From Symsagittifera roscoffensis (lineage: Eukaryota; Xenacoelomorpha; Acoela; Convolutidae): a stretch of 64,000 bases of DNA. Both the position numbers and the translations under genes were made by a program. Position 1 is the first letter of the stretch. Each line of letters starts with the position of its first letter. Location of the stretch: the NCBI RefSeq assembly GCF_963678635.1, contig NC_087068.1:17549872-17613871 (forward strand), in the 5' to 3' direction. The notes beneath the pieces were generated by a model. The model was given only the letters and a program-made list of their open reading frames with translations. It searched no databases and was not told the origin of the DNA. Shown here in pieces: positions 22,301-31,960 of this stretch.

Positions 22301-25300
22301 GAGTTCGTATGGACAAATGACTGCCAAATAGCTTTCGAATCGCTCAAAAAGCAAGTTGCGAATATCGTCGAACTTAAGCATTTTGATGTGCATAAAGATG
22401 AACGAATCGTGTGCGACGCGAGCCATAATGGTTTGGGGGCTGTACTTGAACAACTAGGCGCCGAGGGTTGGCGTCCCATATCATTTGCATCTCGGTTTCT
22501 AAATGCGGCCGAAAAGAAATATTCGACAAATGAGTTAGAGATGCTGGCCGTAGTTTGGGGTTCCGAGTATTTCAGAAATTACATTTTCGGGCGGAAATTT
22601 ACTGTGGTGACAGATCACAAGGCTTTAGTATCATTATTGAATGGAAACAATAAGAAAAATAAGACTATGTTTAGTCGATTGACTCGTTGGATTGATCGAA
22701 TTATTCCCTTTGATTTTGTAATTGAACATATGCCTGGGGCTAAAATTGGCCTGGCGGACTATCTATCAAGGCATCCGGTGGGGGAGGCAACAAGAGTTAG
22801 TCTTTATGATAACACTTTCACGGTTACTAAATTGCAGTCAATTACCAATTCACTCGGTTATATTAATACCAATAAAGGGATTATCAAAGCATCAAGGAAA
22901 TCAGTTGTTTCAGCTAATGATATACAAGTTGGAAATGATAGAGTTAACTCTCCGTCGGAAGAGGGCGTCAAAACGCGTGACCTTCGGTTAACCAATCAGA
23001 AGCCAGTGAAACGTATAGCTGAGTGCAATGACCGTGAAGGCGCGAAAATCTACAAATCTATTACTGAGTGTAAATTACGTGAGTCTGATATTAATTCCAT
23101 TGTAAACAGCAGCCTTCCTTTTGTCAAAAGAAATACTTCAATAATGACATCGATAAACTTGAAGAAGCTAAACAAATTATTATTAAAACATCCAGAAATC
23201 ACGAAAGGCAGTAGCAACGAGGTGGAGGTGGTAGATGCACGGCTGGAGGCAGAGACAATGCATACTAGGGACGTCAGATGCAACACGGTAATCTCCATTC
23301 CTTCGGCATTCGGAGGCGAACTATTTCCGGCGGCATATCCAGCGGGAGGTAATGTAATTATGTCAGTGATCCCCCGAGACTAAAAAACGTCCGGAAAAGC
23401 AGTGCACTACCTGAACTATTCAACCTCAAGCTAGTCGAGGCCAATTATAAAGGGGACCCTCAGATGCGTGCGATAAAAGAACTGGTGGAAAGCAAGGACC
23501 CGGAGTTGGAGAAGAAGGTCAGAGCAATGGGTGCCTACCTCGGACAGCACACACATGATTTCCATGTGCGTGAGAAATGCCTGTGGATGTTCGAACGACA
23601 CGTCATCCCCATTCCACTCAGGAAAGCCGTGGTTAACCGAATTCATTGTTTTCAACACGGGCGCTCCAATATGTTCGATGCAGCAAGGACTGTGTGGTTC
23701 CCCTATCTCCACCGGATTTTGGTTGCAGCTGCGGATGGGTGCAAGGAATGCACTGATGCAGGTAAAAGCCTTAAACCATTATGCGCTAAAGGTGATATTG
23801 GGAAAGTTTGTGAACCACGTGAGCCGAAAGAAAGTCTACAACTAGATTTTTGGGGTCCAATTAGATATCTAAATGAATCAAGTAAATATGTTTTGGTAGC
23901 GGTTGATCGATTCTCACGCTGGCCCTCTGCAATGATCTGTGGGAATAATAAAAGCGATAAGGTCCTTAAGTTTATTAAACAATACATATCTCATCACGGT
24001 GTCCCTAGGAAAATTTTCATGGATCAAGGATCAAGTTTCACATCGAAAGCGGTTAAATCGTTTTGTAATTCCGAAGGAATAGAAATAATATATTCACCCG
24101 TGAATGATCACCGTGCTACCGGATGTGTCGAACGTACCATTGGCAGTCTGAAAAATTTTGTTTTAACTTACGCCAAAGAAAAAGATAGCGAAAATTTGAA
24201 ATCAATGGTAGAACGAGCTTTAAGTGCTCTTAGATTTGCTCCGAATGCTACTCTCAAAACATCGCTGTTTGAAGCTCATCACGGCAGGGAAGCAAATACT
24301 GTCATTCAAAATCTTACGAAGAAGCTAACTTTGCGAATTCTTAATTGGGACAGAGTGTTGAAACAAAACTCTGCCTATTTAGATTCTACTGACCCATGAG
24401 CTAACAAGATTCCCCAACCTATGGCGACTGATTGGGAGGAACGATCGGACATTGAGTATGACGTAGAACACATGAACCACCCTAGACGACTGGCACAGGA
24501 GCAATTAGTTTCGGCGGCGGATGGAACGTCGATGGTTGGTGTCAAACGAGCCGTGGGGGGGGAGTCAAAACAGCCGAGCAAACTGACAGAGCTCTTTTTT
24601 CAACGCCTTAAGGACAATAATAAGAGGTATAGACCCGTAAACCAGAAAGTAGTTAGCGAATCTAAGCATACTCTAACCTTATCAAATGGCTCTGTACTTA
24701 GGAAAAGCGGAGTTGCTGGGAAAGTCCTCAAGCCCAATGAGCCGAAAATTTCGGAAAAAGTAATACTACCACCCCCAACTATGAGTGCGCTGAAACGTCG
24801 GGCAGAGTTAAAACGAGCGCAAGAAGAGCAGGCTGCGGGGACAAGTACACGGAGTACAACCGAAGCTAGTACGCGAGCAATGTCACAAAATCGGGACTAT
24901 GAGGAGGAGGCAGACTCGGATTCAGAGTACGAGCCACTAACGATTCCACGATACGCCGGGCAAAACAAGGATACAACAACAACAGTTGAACCTGACCGGG
25001 GCATGGGTTTGAATGCACCAGCGGCGTCTAACGATACAGAAGTCGTTGCGGAAAAATCAAAAACATCCAACGAAAGCGGCGTACCAGCATCCACTGGAGT
25101 GGACACCGAAGACCAAACCATGAATACCGGAAAGGGGGAAGTGCCCCGCATTTGAGCAATGAAACACAGCCGGGAAAACAAGCTAAAAAAGAAAGGGGAG
25201 CGAGTTCGTCGACAACGTCTCGTCTCATATTCTAGTCAAGAATCACAAGATTCAGATGGAGCAGGATCAAGAAAAAGTACCAGAAAGCGGACGGCGGTAT

Positions 25301-27358
25301 CCAAATTCGGCGGGGTTATGAGAGACAGCATATTCAAAACGCGAAAGAACAAAGGAGAGGAAGACAGAGAGCGGGACACGACCTAATTAGGAAGATGGAA
25401 CTAGGAAGATGGATTGAAGGAAAATGAAAGAGTAAGCTATTAAAACCTAAACTTATGCCCAGGGAGAGGGTGGACCCCTGTGGGTCTAAAACTCAAACAT
25501 TTATCCCTTGGATAATTTTTAAAAACTTCTGTTTAAAAAATGATCGTTGAGGGAAAGTCATATATTTATTATCTCTCTCTAACCTTTAACTATATATATT
25601 ATGTTGATTAGCGCCATTGGTACTGGCCATGTGTTCGGTGCGGCTAATAATTAATTAGTACCTGCCAATGTTAGTTACGTCTGTTGGTGATTTGAGTTTG
25701 TTGCTTAACCTTTGAGTCTGGAATTCAGTCAGTATTTATTCAGTGAATTTACGATATAGAATCTGCATTTTTCACACTACGAAAATCCGGCACCACAACT
25801 AATCAAAGTTTGTCGAGTGATATATCGTATTAAAGCCTCTTGAGTCAGGATTCGAACATTAAAAAAATTCAAAAAATTATCCCAGTGTCGCGAAAAACCG
25901 TCACGGAATTTCTGAGATTTAGTCTAATTACGAGAGAAATAAAATTAGTTTTTGTAGTTTGATTACACTCTTTTAGAAATCAAAATCTTTCAAAAATAGT
26001 TTTCAAAATTCAAAAATTTTCTGCTAAAAAAATTTGAAACAAATTAAAAATTATTTGTTAATTTTTTACTATTCTTTTTTCTTTTTTCTATTCATTTTTG
26101 TTCAAACACTGTTTTTCGATTCGCCTATTTTGTAATAATTGTCGAATATCCTGAATTTCTAGAAAAAAAAAACTTTTTTTTCGTAATTTCTTATACATTC
26201 TGTGCTACTTGCGCAGTAAACGGCTATCCTTTTTTCTATTTCCTTTCACTCGAGTTGGTCGCAAAAAAAATAAAAACTATTGTTGCCGGTTGCAGTGCAA
26301 ACGATCTGATTATCAGTTTAAGATAATTTACAACACCAACTTAAAAAACCACATGCAAAGTTTGACGTTTTTTGAAGTTCCTGTTTTTCTCGAAAATTCA
26401 GATCTATTTCTGGAAAATTTCTTTTTTTTTGCAAAACTCTGGTTCTTTCACTTTAATACAAAATTAAGAAGCATAAATTGGAAGTTTCCTTGATAAATTC
26501 GATTCACGGCTTTTAAGTTACCTTTGTCGTTTGAGTGATCATTCGCCAATTTTTTTGTTCAAAAATTATTCATGCACTTGCGTTGAGAAAAGTGCCTTGT
26601 TAAAATATAAAATTGAAAATCATGTTGAAATAGGTTTTGCATCTTTAAAAAAATGTTTTTCGGGCTCTTTCGCGCCATGCTTGTTGTTCCGACTTTCGAT
26701 ACGAAAGTAACGGAATATTTGTGCTCGGGGTAGGTTTTTTTTTCTTCAGACAAATTTCGACTTTTTAACTAGCCATTTTTGACGGAATTTATTTTTATTT
26801 TTCGTAAAGTTACGGGGGTTTAAAGATTGCCATTTTGGCCAATTTGGTACAATTAACGCGCGATATATTTCGCGCTATTAACGCGTAAGCGGAGAGTTAA
26901 TACGTCTTAGAAATCGTTCCAAATTGGTTAAAAGAAGCTTATTTGCCATAATTGGTTTGTTGCAAGGAGCGAAATTTATCCTTTTCTACTTTATATGGCG
27001 TGTGGGGGGATGATTTTCATAAAAAATTTCAAATTTTAGAAAGTTTTTTTTTTCATTTTGTTTTATTTCAGTGAATTTTTTAATGTTATTACTGCTCCAT
27101 AAACCTTAAAAGGCAGTCGGAACATTCAGGGCTTCGCCCTGATACGAGCAGTCTTGTTTGTTTTGGGCCTCGTTATTTATCAATTATAGTATTGGCAGCT
27201 CTACTCTGTCTCACCACAGAAGTGTTCTTGCCCAGCCAGAAGTGTATGTTGAAGCTGAGTTGTCTGCCCCTGCTCTCCTTAATGCATATCACTATGTAGG
27301 AGTCCCCCTCGTAGAACACTCCCCACTCCTTCTCCCCCACTCTCACCAACGCCATCTT
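14792..27358 (-). CDS. Villin/gelsolin-family actin-binding protein (5' incomplete)
   Basis: Six coding exons join in consistent phase: 27358-27215, 19351-19176, 18787-18610, 18155-18012, 16972-16807 and 16392-14792, about 802 residues. Villin-family proteins bind, cap, sever and bundle actin filaments, often under calcium control, in the cytoplasm and microvilli. Six gelsolin repeats can be followed ([88 protein letters not shown]), then a C-terminal headpiece with FGMNKGEF and [13 protein letters not shown]. The headpiece favours villin, advillin or a villin-like protein over gelsolin. The first 20 or so residues before repeat 1 are missing; their exon lies upstream of 27358 and was not found. 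An antisense LTR retrotransposon occupies the first resolved intron. Which paralogue it is remains open. Confidence 0.92.
16393..16806. other. Villin-like gene intron
   Basis: Intron of 414 bp with GT-AG ends on the minus strand. Nothing else recognised inside. Confidence 0.8.
16807..16972 (-). CDS. Villin-like gene, exon for repeat 2/3 junction
   Basis: Bounded by ccctccag and a gtta donor, 166 bp, ending in phase 1. It encodes an acidic linker ([12 protein letters not shown]), then [17 protein letters not shown] and CFILDTCA, the start of gelsolin repeat 3. Confidence 0.9.
16973..18011. other. Villin-like gene intron with R1 repeat
   Basis: Intron of about 1.04 kb. It contains an inverted R1 copy (17460-17700) and otherwise AT-rich sequence without coding signs. 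Confidence 0.75.
17460..17700 (-). repeat. Interspersed repeat family R1, intronic copy
   Basis: Blocks shared with other copies: ctcactcgctcgaaattag, aggctttaatatgatatatc, gattttgcgtgaaaacaaaa, acccgaatacaaag and caatagtcggaac. It lies in the same orientation as the host gene. Confidence 0.65.
18012..18155 (-). CDS. Villin-like gene, exon for end of repeat 2
   Basis: Bounded by ctgctag and a gtag donor, 144 bp in phase 0. It encodes [20 protein letters not shown] and the stretch to NPPIQ, the helix and last strand of gelsolin repeat 2, where families conserve an RDNE-type basic/acidic segment. Confidence 0.9.
18156..18609. other. Villin-like gene intron
   Basis: Intron of 454 bp; AT-rich, nothing else recognised. 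Confidence 0.75.
18610..18787 (-). CDS. Villin-like gene, exon for repeat 2 core
   Basis: Bounded by cactatag and a gtga donor, 178 bp. The first base completes a lysine codon from the previous exon. It encodes [15 protein letters not shown] and [10 protein letters not shown]...FFVWNG, the core of gelsolin repeat 2 with the actin/phosphoinositide-binding basic stretch HVKGKRRVR. Confidence 0.92.
18788..19175. other. Villin-like gene intron
   Basis: Intron of 388 bp carrying one tctgtgctacatgcacagca module of repeat R1 near 18930. Confidence 0.7.
19176..19351 (-). CDS. Villin-like gene, exon for end of repeat 1
   Basis: Bounded by gtgtacag and donor caa/gtcagt, 176 bp, ending in phase 2. It encodes [25 protein letters not shown] and [17 protein letters not shown], the second half of repeat 1. 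The donor phrase is repeated 22 bp downstream at 19148-19154, giving a tandem second donor that would shift the frame if used. Confidence 0.9.
19621..19833 (+). repeat. 5' LTR of the Ty3-like element
   Basis: Begins gtcatatatatattatctc and ends gaatctgcatttt; matches 25557-25771 almost throughout, including ggtactggc, gtacctgccaatgttagtta and gagtctggaattcagtcag. A short LTR compared with most Ty3-like elements. Confidence 0.9.
19838..20995 (+). CDS. Ty3-like Gag (capsid/nucleocapsid)
   Basis: The ATG at 19838 is the first after the LTR; a 33-base upstream extension of the frame starts inside the LTR and is not favoured. The first 220 residues form the capsid-like part ([37 protein letters not shown]). 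A Gly/Arg-rich stretch follows, then two zinc knuckles. The first, [17 protein letters not shown], has enlarged spacing. The second, [14 protein letters not shown], lacks histidine at the usual ligand position. Gag would package element RNA into particles; the degenerate knuckles hint at loss of function. The frame ends at 20995 and overlaps the pol frame in the -1 direction. Confidence 0.8.
   Translation: MAQQAGQSAGTGKNPLGMTALCSEAPMLWENWITRFSWGVIAKHSFNPTAFYFNRTLTAAQIADLPEEVNGKRRLQAEQTLISNLYLCLGERGQDELHNRKPHLDLATTRYPRVLDEFESVSKKERNETFETYQLSRKQRDGETLEEFHSVLSGLAARCSLGALERRVLRDVFIVIMSNKEAQTELCRSTKTPDEVYRTALSYERGDKYAKSYKVSGGGLTAAPAGSLQIKAEPISAIRGGYRRPFQRGGRGFGRGGTRGRRGADRKCYNCDQSGFTPDHIPKCPARNATCNFCRKTGQYERTCRGRRSANRGRVGMINEDGTDGGLVQDYPEESASNYGSSVGWVTDSKVPAHGWDSDSSTEYVVMSIRRKEEEELRVAGQSWP
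19839..19856 (+). promoter_or_regulatory. Candidate tRNA primer-binding site
   Basis: Five bases after the LTR, tggcgcagcaagcaggac starts with the TGG that pairs with the tRNA CCA end. It overlaps the Gag ATG at 19838. The primer tRNA was not identified. Confidence 0.45.
20917..21807 (+). pseudogene. Ty3-like protease and start of RT
   Basis: This frame is open from 20917, overlaps Gag by 79 bases and lies in the -1 frame to it, the usual arrangement for gag-pol frameshifting. It has no early ATG. It encodes an aspartic protease ([12 protein letters not shown], then [12 protein letters not shown]) and the RT fingers ([23 protein letters not shown]). The frame is lost in a T7 run at about 21762-21770, after which the RT continues in another frame for about 60 bases before a second shift in a T10 run (21831-21840). 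As read, no full RT can be made. Confidence 0.8.
21827..23383 (+). pseudogene. Ty3-like RT palm to RNase H
   Basis: Encodes the RT palm and thumb ([33 protein letters not shown]) and RNase H ([49 protein letters not shown]). The catalytic box reads F-I-G-D at 21964-21975, so the first of the two aspartates is replaced by glycine; polymerase activity would be expected to be lost. A variable linker to the integrase follows. The frame ends at 23383, with the integrase frame picking up from about 23380. Confidence 0.85.
23386..24399 (+). pseudogene. Ty3-like integrase
   Basis: An N-terminal H2C2 zinc-binding region (HCFQHGRSN ... CKEC) precedes the catalytic core, whose D,D,E residues are visible in [17 protein letters not shown] and GCVERTIGS. 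The core therefore looks intact although the upstream frame is broken. An ATG at 23464 exists, but the homology continues upstream of it to about 23380. A TGA at 24397-24399 interrupts a frame that stays open beyond it. Confidence 0.85.
24421..25155 (+). pseudogene. Ty3-like integrase tail, first segment
   Basis: In the same frame as the integrase, separated only by the TGA at 24397. It is hydrophilic, with Ser/Thr/Glu-rich stretches ([11 protein letters not shown]) and no membrane segment or signal peptide, so it is not an envelope gene. I read it as the integrase C-terminal extension. It ends in another TGA at 25153-25155. Confidence 0.6.
25159..25386 (+). pseudogene. Ty3-like integrase tail, second segment
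   Basis: Again the same frame, continuing after the TGA at 25153. It is very basic ([22 protein letters not shown]) and ends in TAA at 25384. A basic tail would suit chromatin or DNA targeting. Three consecutive segments in one frame broken only by TGA codons suggest late nonsense changes. Confidence 0.55.
25549..25556 (+). promoter_or_regulatory. Candidate polypurine tract
   Basis: gagggaaa lies directly against the 3' LTR, the position expected of the plus-strand primer. Confidence 0.5.
25557..25771 (+). repeat. 3' LTR of the Ty3-like element
   Basis: Direct repeat of 19621-19833, differing by a few substitutions (for example ggctatgtgttt against ggccatgtgttc) and small indels in the TA-rich start. 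Confidence 0.9.
25772..27214. other. Villin-like gene intron, right part
   Basis: Right flank of the retrotransposon within the large intron. It includes a partial forward R1 copy (about 25795-25935), another tctgtgctacttgcgcagta module near 26200 and a short perfect inverted repeat gcgcga...tcgcgc near 26858. No coding sequence recognised. Confidence 0.6.
27215..27358 (-). CDS. Villin-like gene, exon for start of repeat 1
   Basis: Bounded by ctttttcag and a gtgaga donor, 144 bp in phase 0. It encodes [15 protein letters not shown] and [13 protein letters not shown], the first half of gelsolin repeat 1, and joins smoothly to DEST of the next exon. The opening AAGATGG contains an in-frame ATG, so a short isoform starting here is conceivable, but the family normally has about 25 more residues. 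Confidence 0.88.
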
Positions 27359-27950
27359 CTGAAAAAGATTTTCAAGGTTTTCAAACAAATATCTTGAAAA
27401 ATTGGCTCACTTGATTTTTAGTACTATCCTTAGATTTTTTGTCGAAAACATTTTAAAAAAATAGATTTCTTGTCGCAAACATTTCAAAAAAGTTTTCGAG
27501 GAAATTTGAAAATTTGATGGAAATGTATAGTTCTATTAAATTATTGTTTTAATTAATTTGCTTCATTTCCCATCAATTTGAGATACGCATATGCACTACG
27601 CTCTGGTTTCACACAATTTTGGAAACTTTTTATAACTCAGTGTTGTGTTTCCATTACTTTGCGTATCAGGAACAATAAATTGAGGTGCAATAATGCTAGA
27701 ATAGTCAGCCTCTTTAGGCAGATCTGGGAAAAGGCGGAACAGTTTCTGCCTATTTTTTTTTTTACTGAAGGTGAGATAAGATGAAAGTATTTCACTCACA
27801 TGAGGTTGACCATCGTTGGGTTCAAGATCTCTTAGTATAAAATGAGATGAGACCAGAAATAGATGTGAAAAATATCAACTTTCAAGGGAGGATTGCGAAC
27901 GAGCTGTTCATAGCCCCCTCCCCTTTGGTACTTAGTAACGAATTGCCACT
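27359..27950. other. Sequence upstream of the first resolved villin-like exon
   Basis: Expected to be intron. I searched it for the missing N-terminal exon of the villin-like gene and did not find one. Confidence 0.5.
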
Positions 27951-27958
27951 CCTATAAT

Positions 27959-28389
27959 CACCAGCGGATTTAGGGTGGCGGGTGTGGACGCCCCCCTGCA
28001 GACCCAAAGGGTCCCCCTTTGTACTAATTTGAAATATCCATTTTCGGCTGAATATTTTCTAATATCCATTTTCACCCTGAATATTTTCTAAAGCTCCAAT
28101 TTTTGGCGCCTTTTGGCGCCAATTTTTACTTAATGTTAGTGGGAATTGTGCGCCGAAAGAACGCGATTTTTGGGCAAAATTTTCCGAAAAGTGTCTAAGA
28201 ATGCATTTTTAGAACTGTTTTTTTTTTCAAAATATTGCCTGCGGCGCAGAAAATTTTGCCAAAGCGGTCTTTTTATTGCTTTGGGAGTTCTCGGGGAATT
28301 GATATAGTCAACTTAAAAAAGGTCGACAAAATTTTCAAACGTTTTTTGAAAATCTACCCCCACTCGTCAAATCCCTAGATCCGAACCTG
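27959..28389. mobile_element. hAT-like MITE, copy 2, with target-site duplication
   Basis: The 431-bp element is bounded by exact 8-bp direct repeats cctataat (27951-27958 and 28390-28397). Its ends are imperfect inverted repeats: caccagcggatttaggg against the reverse complement of the right end, caggttcggatctaggg. The interior shares gacccaaagggtccccctttg and atatccattttc phrases with other copies. Eight-base duplications are the hallmark of the hAT superfamily. No ORF. Confidence 0.88.
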
Positions 28390-28635
28390 CCTATAATGAA
28401 ATAATTCAACGCTTAATTATTTGCAATTCTGTACCTTGTAACAAAAACGTCCATATTTTTCTAGAAAATATTAAAAAAGGCGGCAAATAATTGGGCCGTA
28501 AAAATGCCGCTTAAACATGTCGTTCTTGAATGAGTTTTGTTAAATCAAATCCGTTATTTTCATTGTTAATTGCAGGATTTGTTTTGCTCGGTGTAAGTTA
28601 TTTTCTTGATTTATGGCATCTTGATGGGAAGCCTT

Positions 28636-28816
28636 GACTTTGCGCGACCCATGTTGCAACTTTGCGCGACTCATGTTGTGACTTGGCGCGACTCATGTTG
28701 CGACTTTGCGTGACCCATATTTCGACTTTGTGCTACTCATGTTGCGACTTTGCGCGATCCATTTTCATCTATATTCCAACTTTGCGCGAGCCATGGTGCA
28801 ATTTTTCGCGACTCAA
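28636..28816 (+). repeat. Tandem repeat, 22-bp unit, about 8 copies
   Basis: The unit is close to actttgcgcgactcatgttg plus two bases; successive copies vary (gacccat, gactcat, gatccat, gagccat). It is unusually CpG-rich (gcgcga) for this AT-rich region. Short open frames across it are by-products. Confidence 0.85.
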
Positions 28817-31800
28817 GCCTCTTGCGGAAGTATGGAATTTTGGTCGCAGAAAGTCCATTTCGGCGGCCCCTTTGGTCGCAACATGAGTTGCGGACCTCGG
28901 CACGAGATGTAGCCGCCTTAAATATGTCGAAAACTTGCAACTCTAACGGAAAAAACAAACACGTTGATAAAGATTGAAAACATTGCTGATTTTCAATCAA
29001 GTACGGATGTGAGATTCTTTCGAGGGGTGGATTATTGAAACAATTTCGAAATTTTTGTTGATTTCTTCTAAATTGACCAAATTGATTTTCTTAGTCTCTT
29101 CAAAATTACTGTAAAACCCTATTTCGAGAACGTTTTCTGAGCCGCAAGCGAGTAAATGAAAAACTACCATTTTCAATTTTTGAAATATTTTGGCCAAAAA
29201 ATAACAATAATTTGGCGCGCTTCCATCTAAATTTTTGTATCATGGACGCCGTTTTGGATATCGTAAAATGGCATCAATAAAGGGATTTCAGTAGTCAGAG
29301 TTTAGTTCCTAAGCTGTTGGGTGGGATAATGATGAAAAATACGAATGCTGTATTAATATTTTTGTCGTGTAATCTTCAACCAAATTTCGTCAACGAAATT
29401 TCAAGTATTTTTAAACAAGAATAAGGACAGCTGGTTTCTGTGCATGTATCACAGAATGTTCCGATCATAATTTTTACAAAAACTACAAAATATTTATTTT
29501 TTAAATTAGCGTAGTTTTTTCTTGTGACAGAAGGATCTGGCGTAAAACTCTAATTTAGGCAATATCGACAGTCATAGTAAAATAGGCAAGTTAGACCAAA
29601 AGTTTTTGGTCTCGACAAGGGCTCTAAAACTTCCAAAAACTAATTTTGCTTGCCTGAATTTAAGTTTTCATGGCTTAAATTAAGCATAAATAAGCTGTTG
29701 TAAGCCTGCTGGCTCGCCTAATTCGATTGAAATTGAAATTGAAATCAAAAATTTGAAACCAGTTTTCTCGATACTGAGTAATATTTTTGAAAAAAATTCT
29801 AATGTCTTTCAAATAATGGCTGAAAAAAAATAAACTTTAACTTTTTTGACCAATTCCGATCATTATTTTTAGCATCTGATTTTGCGTGGAAAAAAAAAGA
29901 GAAAAAAAATACTAATGGTCGGATCAATAACGGGGAACAATTTGACTTTGCTGCGCTAATAGCAGAAAAGGTTTCAAGTAAAAATAAAAATTGATTTATT
30001 AAACAACAGCAAACCTAGCTTTCAAAAACTAATCAAAAATTTTAAGGTATGGTGTTGCTCTAGTTTTATTTGTAGCACAATGATGTGCATTTTTTGCCAA
30101 TATAACAAACCAATCAAAATTCAACGACTTCAAATCGTTCTTTTTTTCTACACAAAATTTTTTTCAGAATTTTTTATGGCATGCCAAATCATGACATAAA
30201 TGGTTCGAATAAGATGTATAGCTCAGCTCTATATTGTCGTTTATTTGTGTTTTTTTTCTAGTGTTTCGTGAAAAAATATCATGCCTTCCGAGATTGGAAC
30301 AGTAAATTATTTTAGTGGTAGGTATTTTTTGTTTTGAGACGCATTTACAGAGTTACTTTTGACTATGGCGTAGAGCTTTCGATTGATATCTTTGGAACAT
30401 ATCTGGGAAGAAAATTCAGGTGACTGCAAATAAAAATGTGGGATAAAATTATTAATTTTTCTAATATAATGAAATAAAATCCCAACGGTTTGTAGAATTA
30501 CAAAACAGTGGTTTTAAAAACCATTCAATGTTTTAGCACGTGTATGAAATGTGCCACATAAATATATGTCAAATTGTTTATTTTAATTTTTTTGCAAAAA
30601 ATGCTGAGAAATTCTTAGAATTGTGTCTATAATAAGGGCTATAGTAGAAGTAACTGGTTGTCAAGTGGTCGGAAATATAAATAGACCCTAGCTCAAAAAG
30701 TTCATGCTTCCATGCTTTATTCCTAAGTTTTGAAGATTTTCCGTTTTTTCTTCAAACTGAGTAAACCTGCAATTGATGAATTCACAGGTTATAATAACCT
30801 TTTACAGCATACTTTTTTTCTATATGTTTAATAGTTTTCATCATCTGCTGTTGGCTAACTTCGATTCCCAATAGCAAAAAAAAATGCCTTTGATGCAAAC
30901 AGTGTCAAGTTAATGTTACAGCTAAAACCAGTTTCACAACATTCTTTTCAATGTTAGCTAAATCAGAGTCACAGTATTCTTTTTTGCACAAGGGGGCGGA
31001 TTTTCAAAAACAAATCGAAAATTTTGTCGAGCTTTTCTGGCCTCAAATCGTTTCTACTCTGTTTAAGCAGAACACTTGGATAATGAAAATACACAGCTGA
31101 GCTGGGGGATGCTATTTCAAGCATCTCATAGCTATTCATGTTAGAAATTATCATGCGAAAGCTAAAGTCGTCCGGTAAAATTTGGTCGCTTGTTTTTTTT
31201 ATCGGTTATATGAAAACTGCCGCCGGAAGATGTTGCAATTTTCTGCTTCGACTATTCTTACAGATGTAGAGCAGGATTTTAAGTACATTGAACTAGAGTT
31301 GAATACTGGCTTGCAATTTTCTGCTACTCCAATTTTAATTCACTTCGAAAAAAGTGCAATATAACAGATTATCTGGTAATATCTGAAAAGATTATCTAGA
31401 TTATCAGGAAATACTGATGCAATACCGAAAAGAGTTTCCAAAGTTGACTCATAAAAAAGTTAATAAGTGATTTTTAGGAATAGCACTTTGCGATTTTCTG
31501 CCTAGCCTTGTTCTCAGATGCCTTGCTTCTTAAGAAAAATCATAGTGAAGAGAAGCGGTTTCATGCTTCTTTTCTGTAGCATATTTTGTTCAAGTTCTGA
31601 ATGCAAAAACAAATGAAAATTTTAAATAATTTTGTTTCTACTGTACCAGAAGTTGGTGTTGCAGTTTTTTGCTTCGCCAAACGCGTTGATGTCTCTGTTT
31701 GACAGTTAAATAACCGGAATATCAAACTTAACATATGTTTATTTCTTAATTTAAGCTTTATTGCTCAACGACCCTGCTTATTTATTATTCAACGACCCTT

Positions 31801-31960
31801 TATTGGTTCTTATTCCAGTCAATGCATTTTTGTGATGACTTTTGATCTAAATAAACATCACAATTTAGTATTAAAAAAATTAAAATTGTTCAAAAAATCA
31901 TTAAAATGGCAAAATCAAAAGTTTGAAGCAACATCACTTAGAACCACTGTCAAAAAAGGG
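28817..31960. other. Long AT-rich stretch, no gene recognised
   Basis: About 3.1 kb. It contains an inverted R1 copy (29645-29960), an R1 end module near 29440 (tcacagaatgttccgatca) and otherwise unremarkable AT-rich DNA. Short open frames show no family features. Confidence 0.5.
29645..29960 (-). repeat. Interspersed repeat family R1, inverted copy
   Basis: Shares gcataaataagctgttgtaagcctgct with the start of the 17.46-kb copy, followed by ccagttttctcgatact and gattttgcgtggaaaaaa. More diverged than the other copies. Confidence 0.55.

Larger units (their letters stand above)
19621..25771 (+). mobile_element. Ty3/gypsy-like LTR retrotransposon, degraded
   Basis: The element is flanked by 213- and 215-bp direct repeats and carries Gag, protease, RT, RNase H and integrase in the Ty3/gypsy order. 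It sits in the villin-like gene's intron, antisense to that gene. Its interior is richer in G and C than the surrounding intron. LTRs differ at a handful of positions by eye, so the insertion is not brand new. Coding damage includes frame changes at 21762-21770, 21831-21840 and about 23370, in-frame TGAs at 24397 and 25153, and a replaced residue in the RT catalytic box. I found no clean target-site duplication, and the LTR ends are not the usual TG/CA. Confidence 0.9.

Noticed and set aside
24421..25386. Possible envelope gene after the Ty3-like integrase
   Set aside because: The translated frame is hydrophilic throughout, with no signal peptide or membrane segment, and is continuous with the integrase frame.
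27596..27799. Minus-strand open frame as the missing first exon of the villin-like gene
   Set aside because: Its translation has no similarity to a villin N-terminus and no suitable donor in phase was found.
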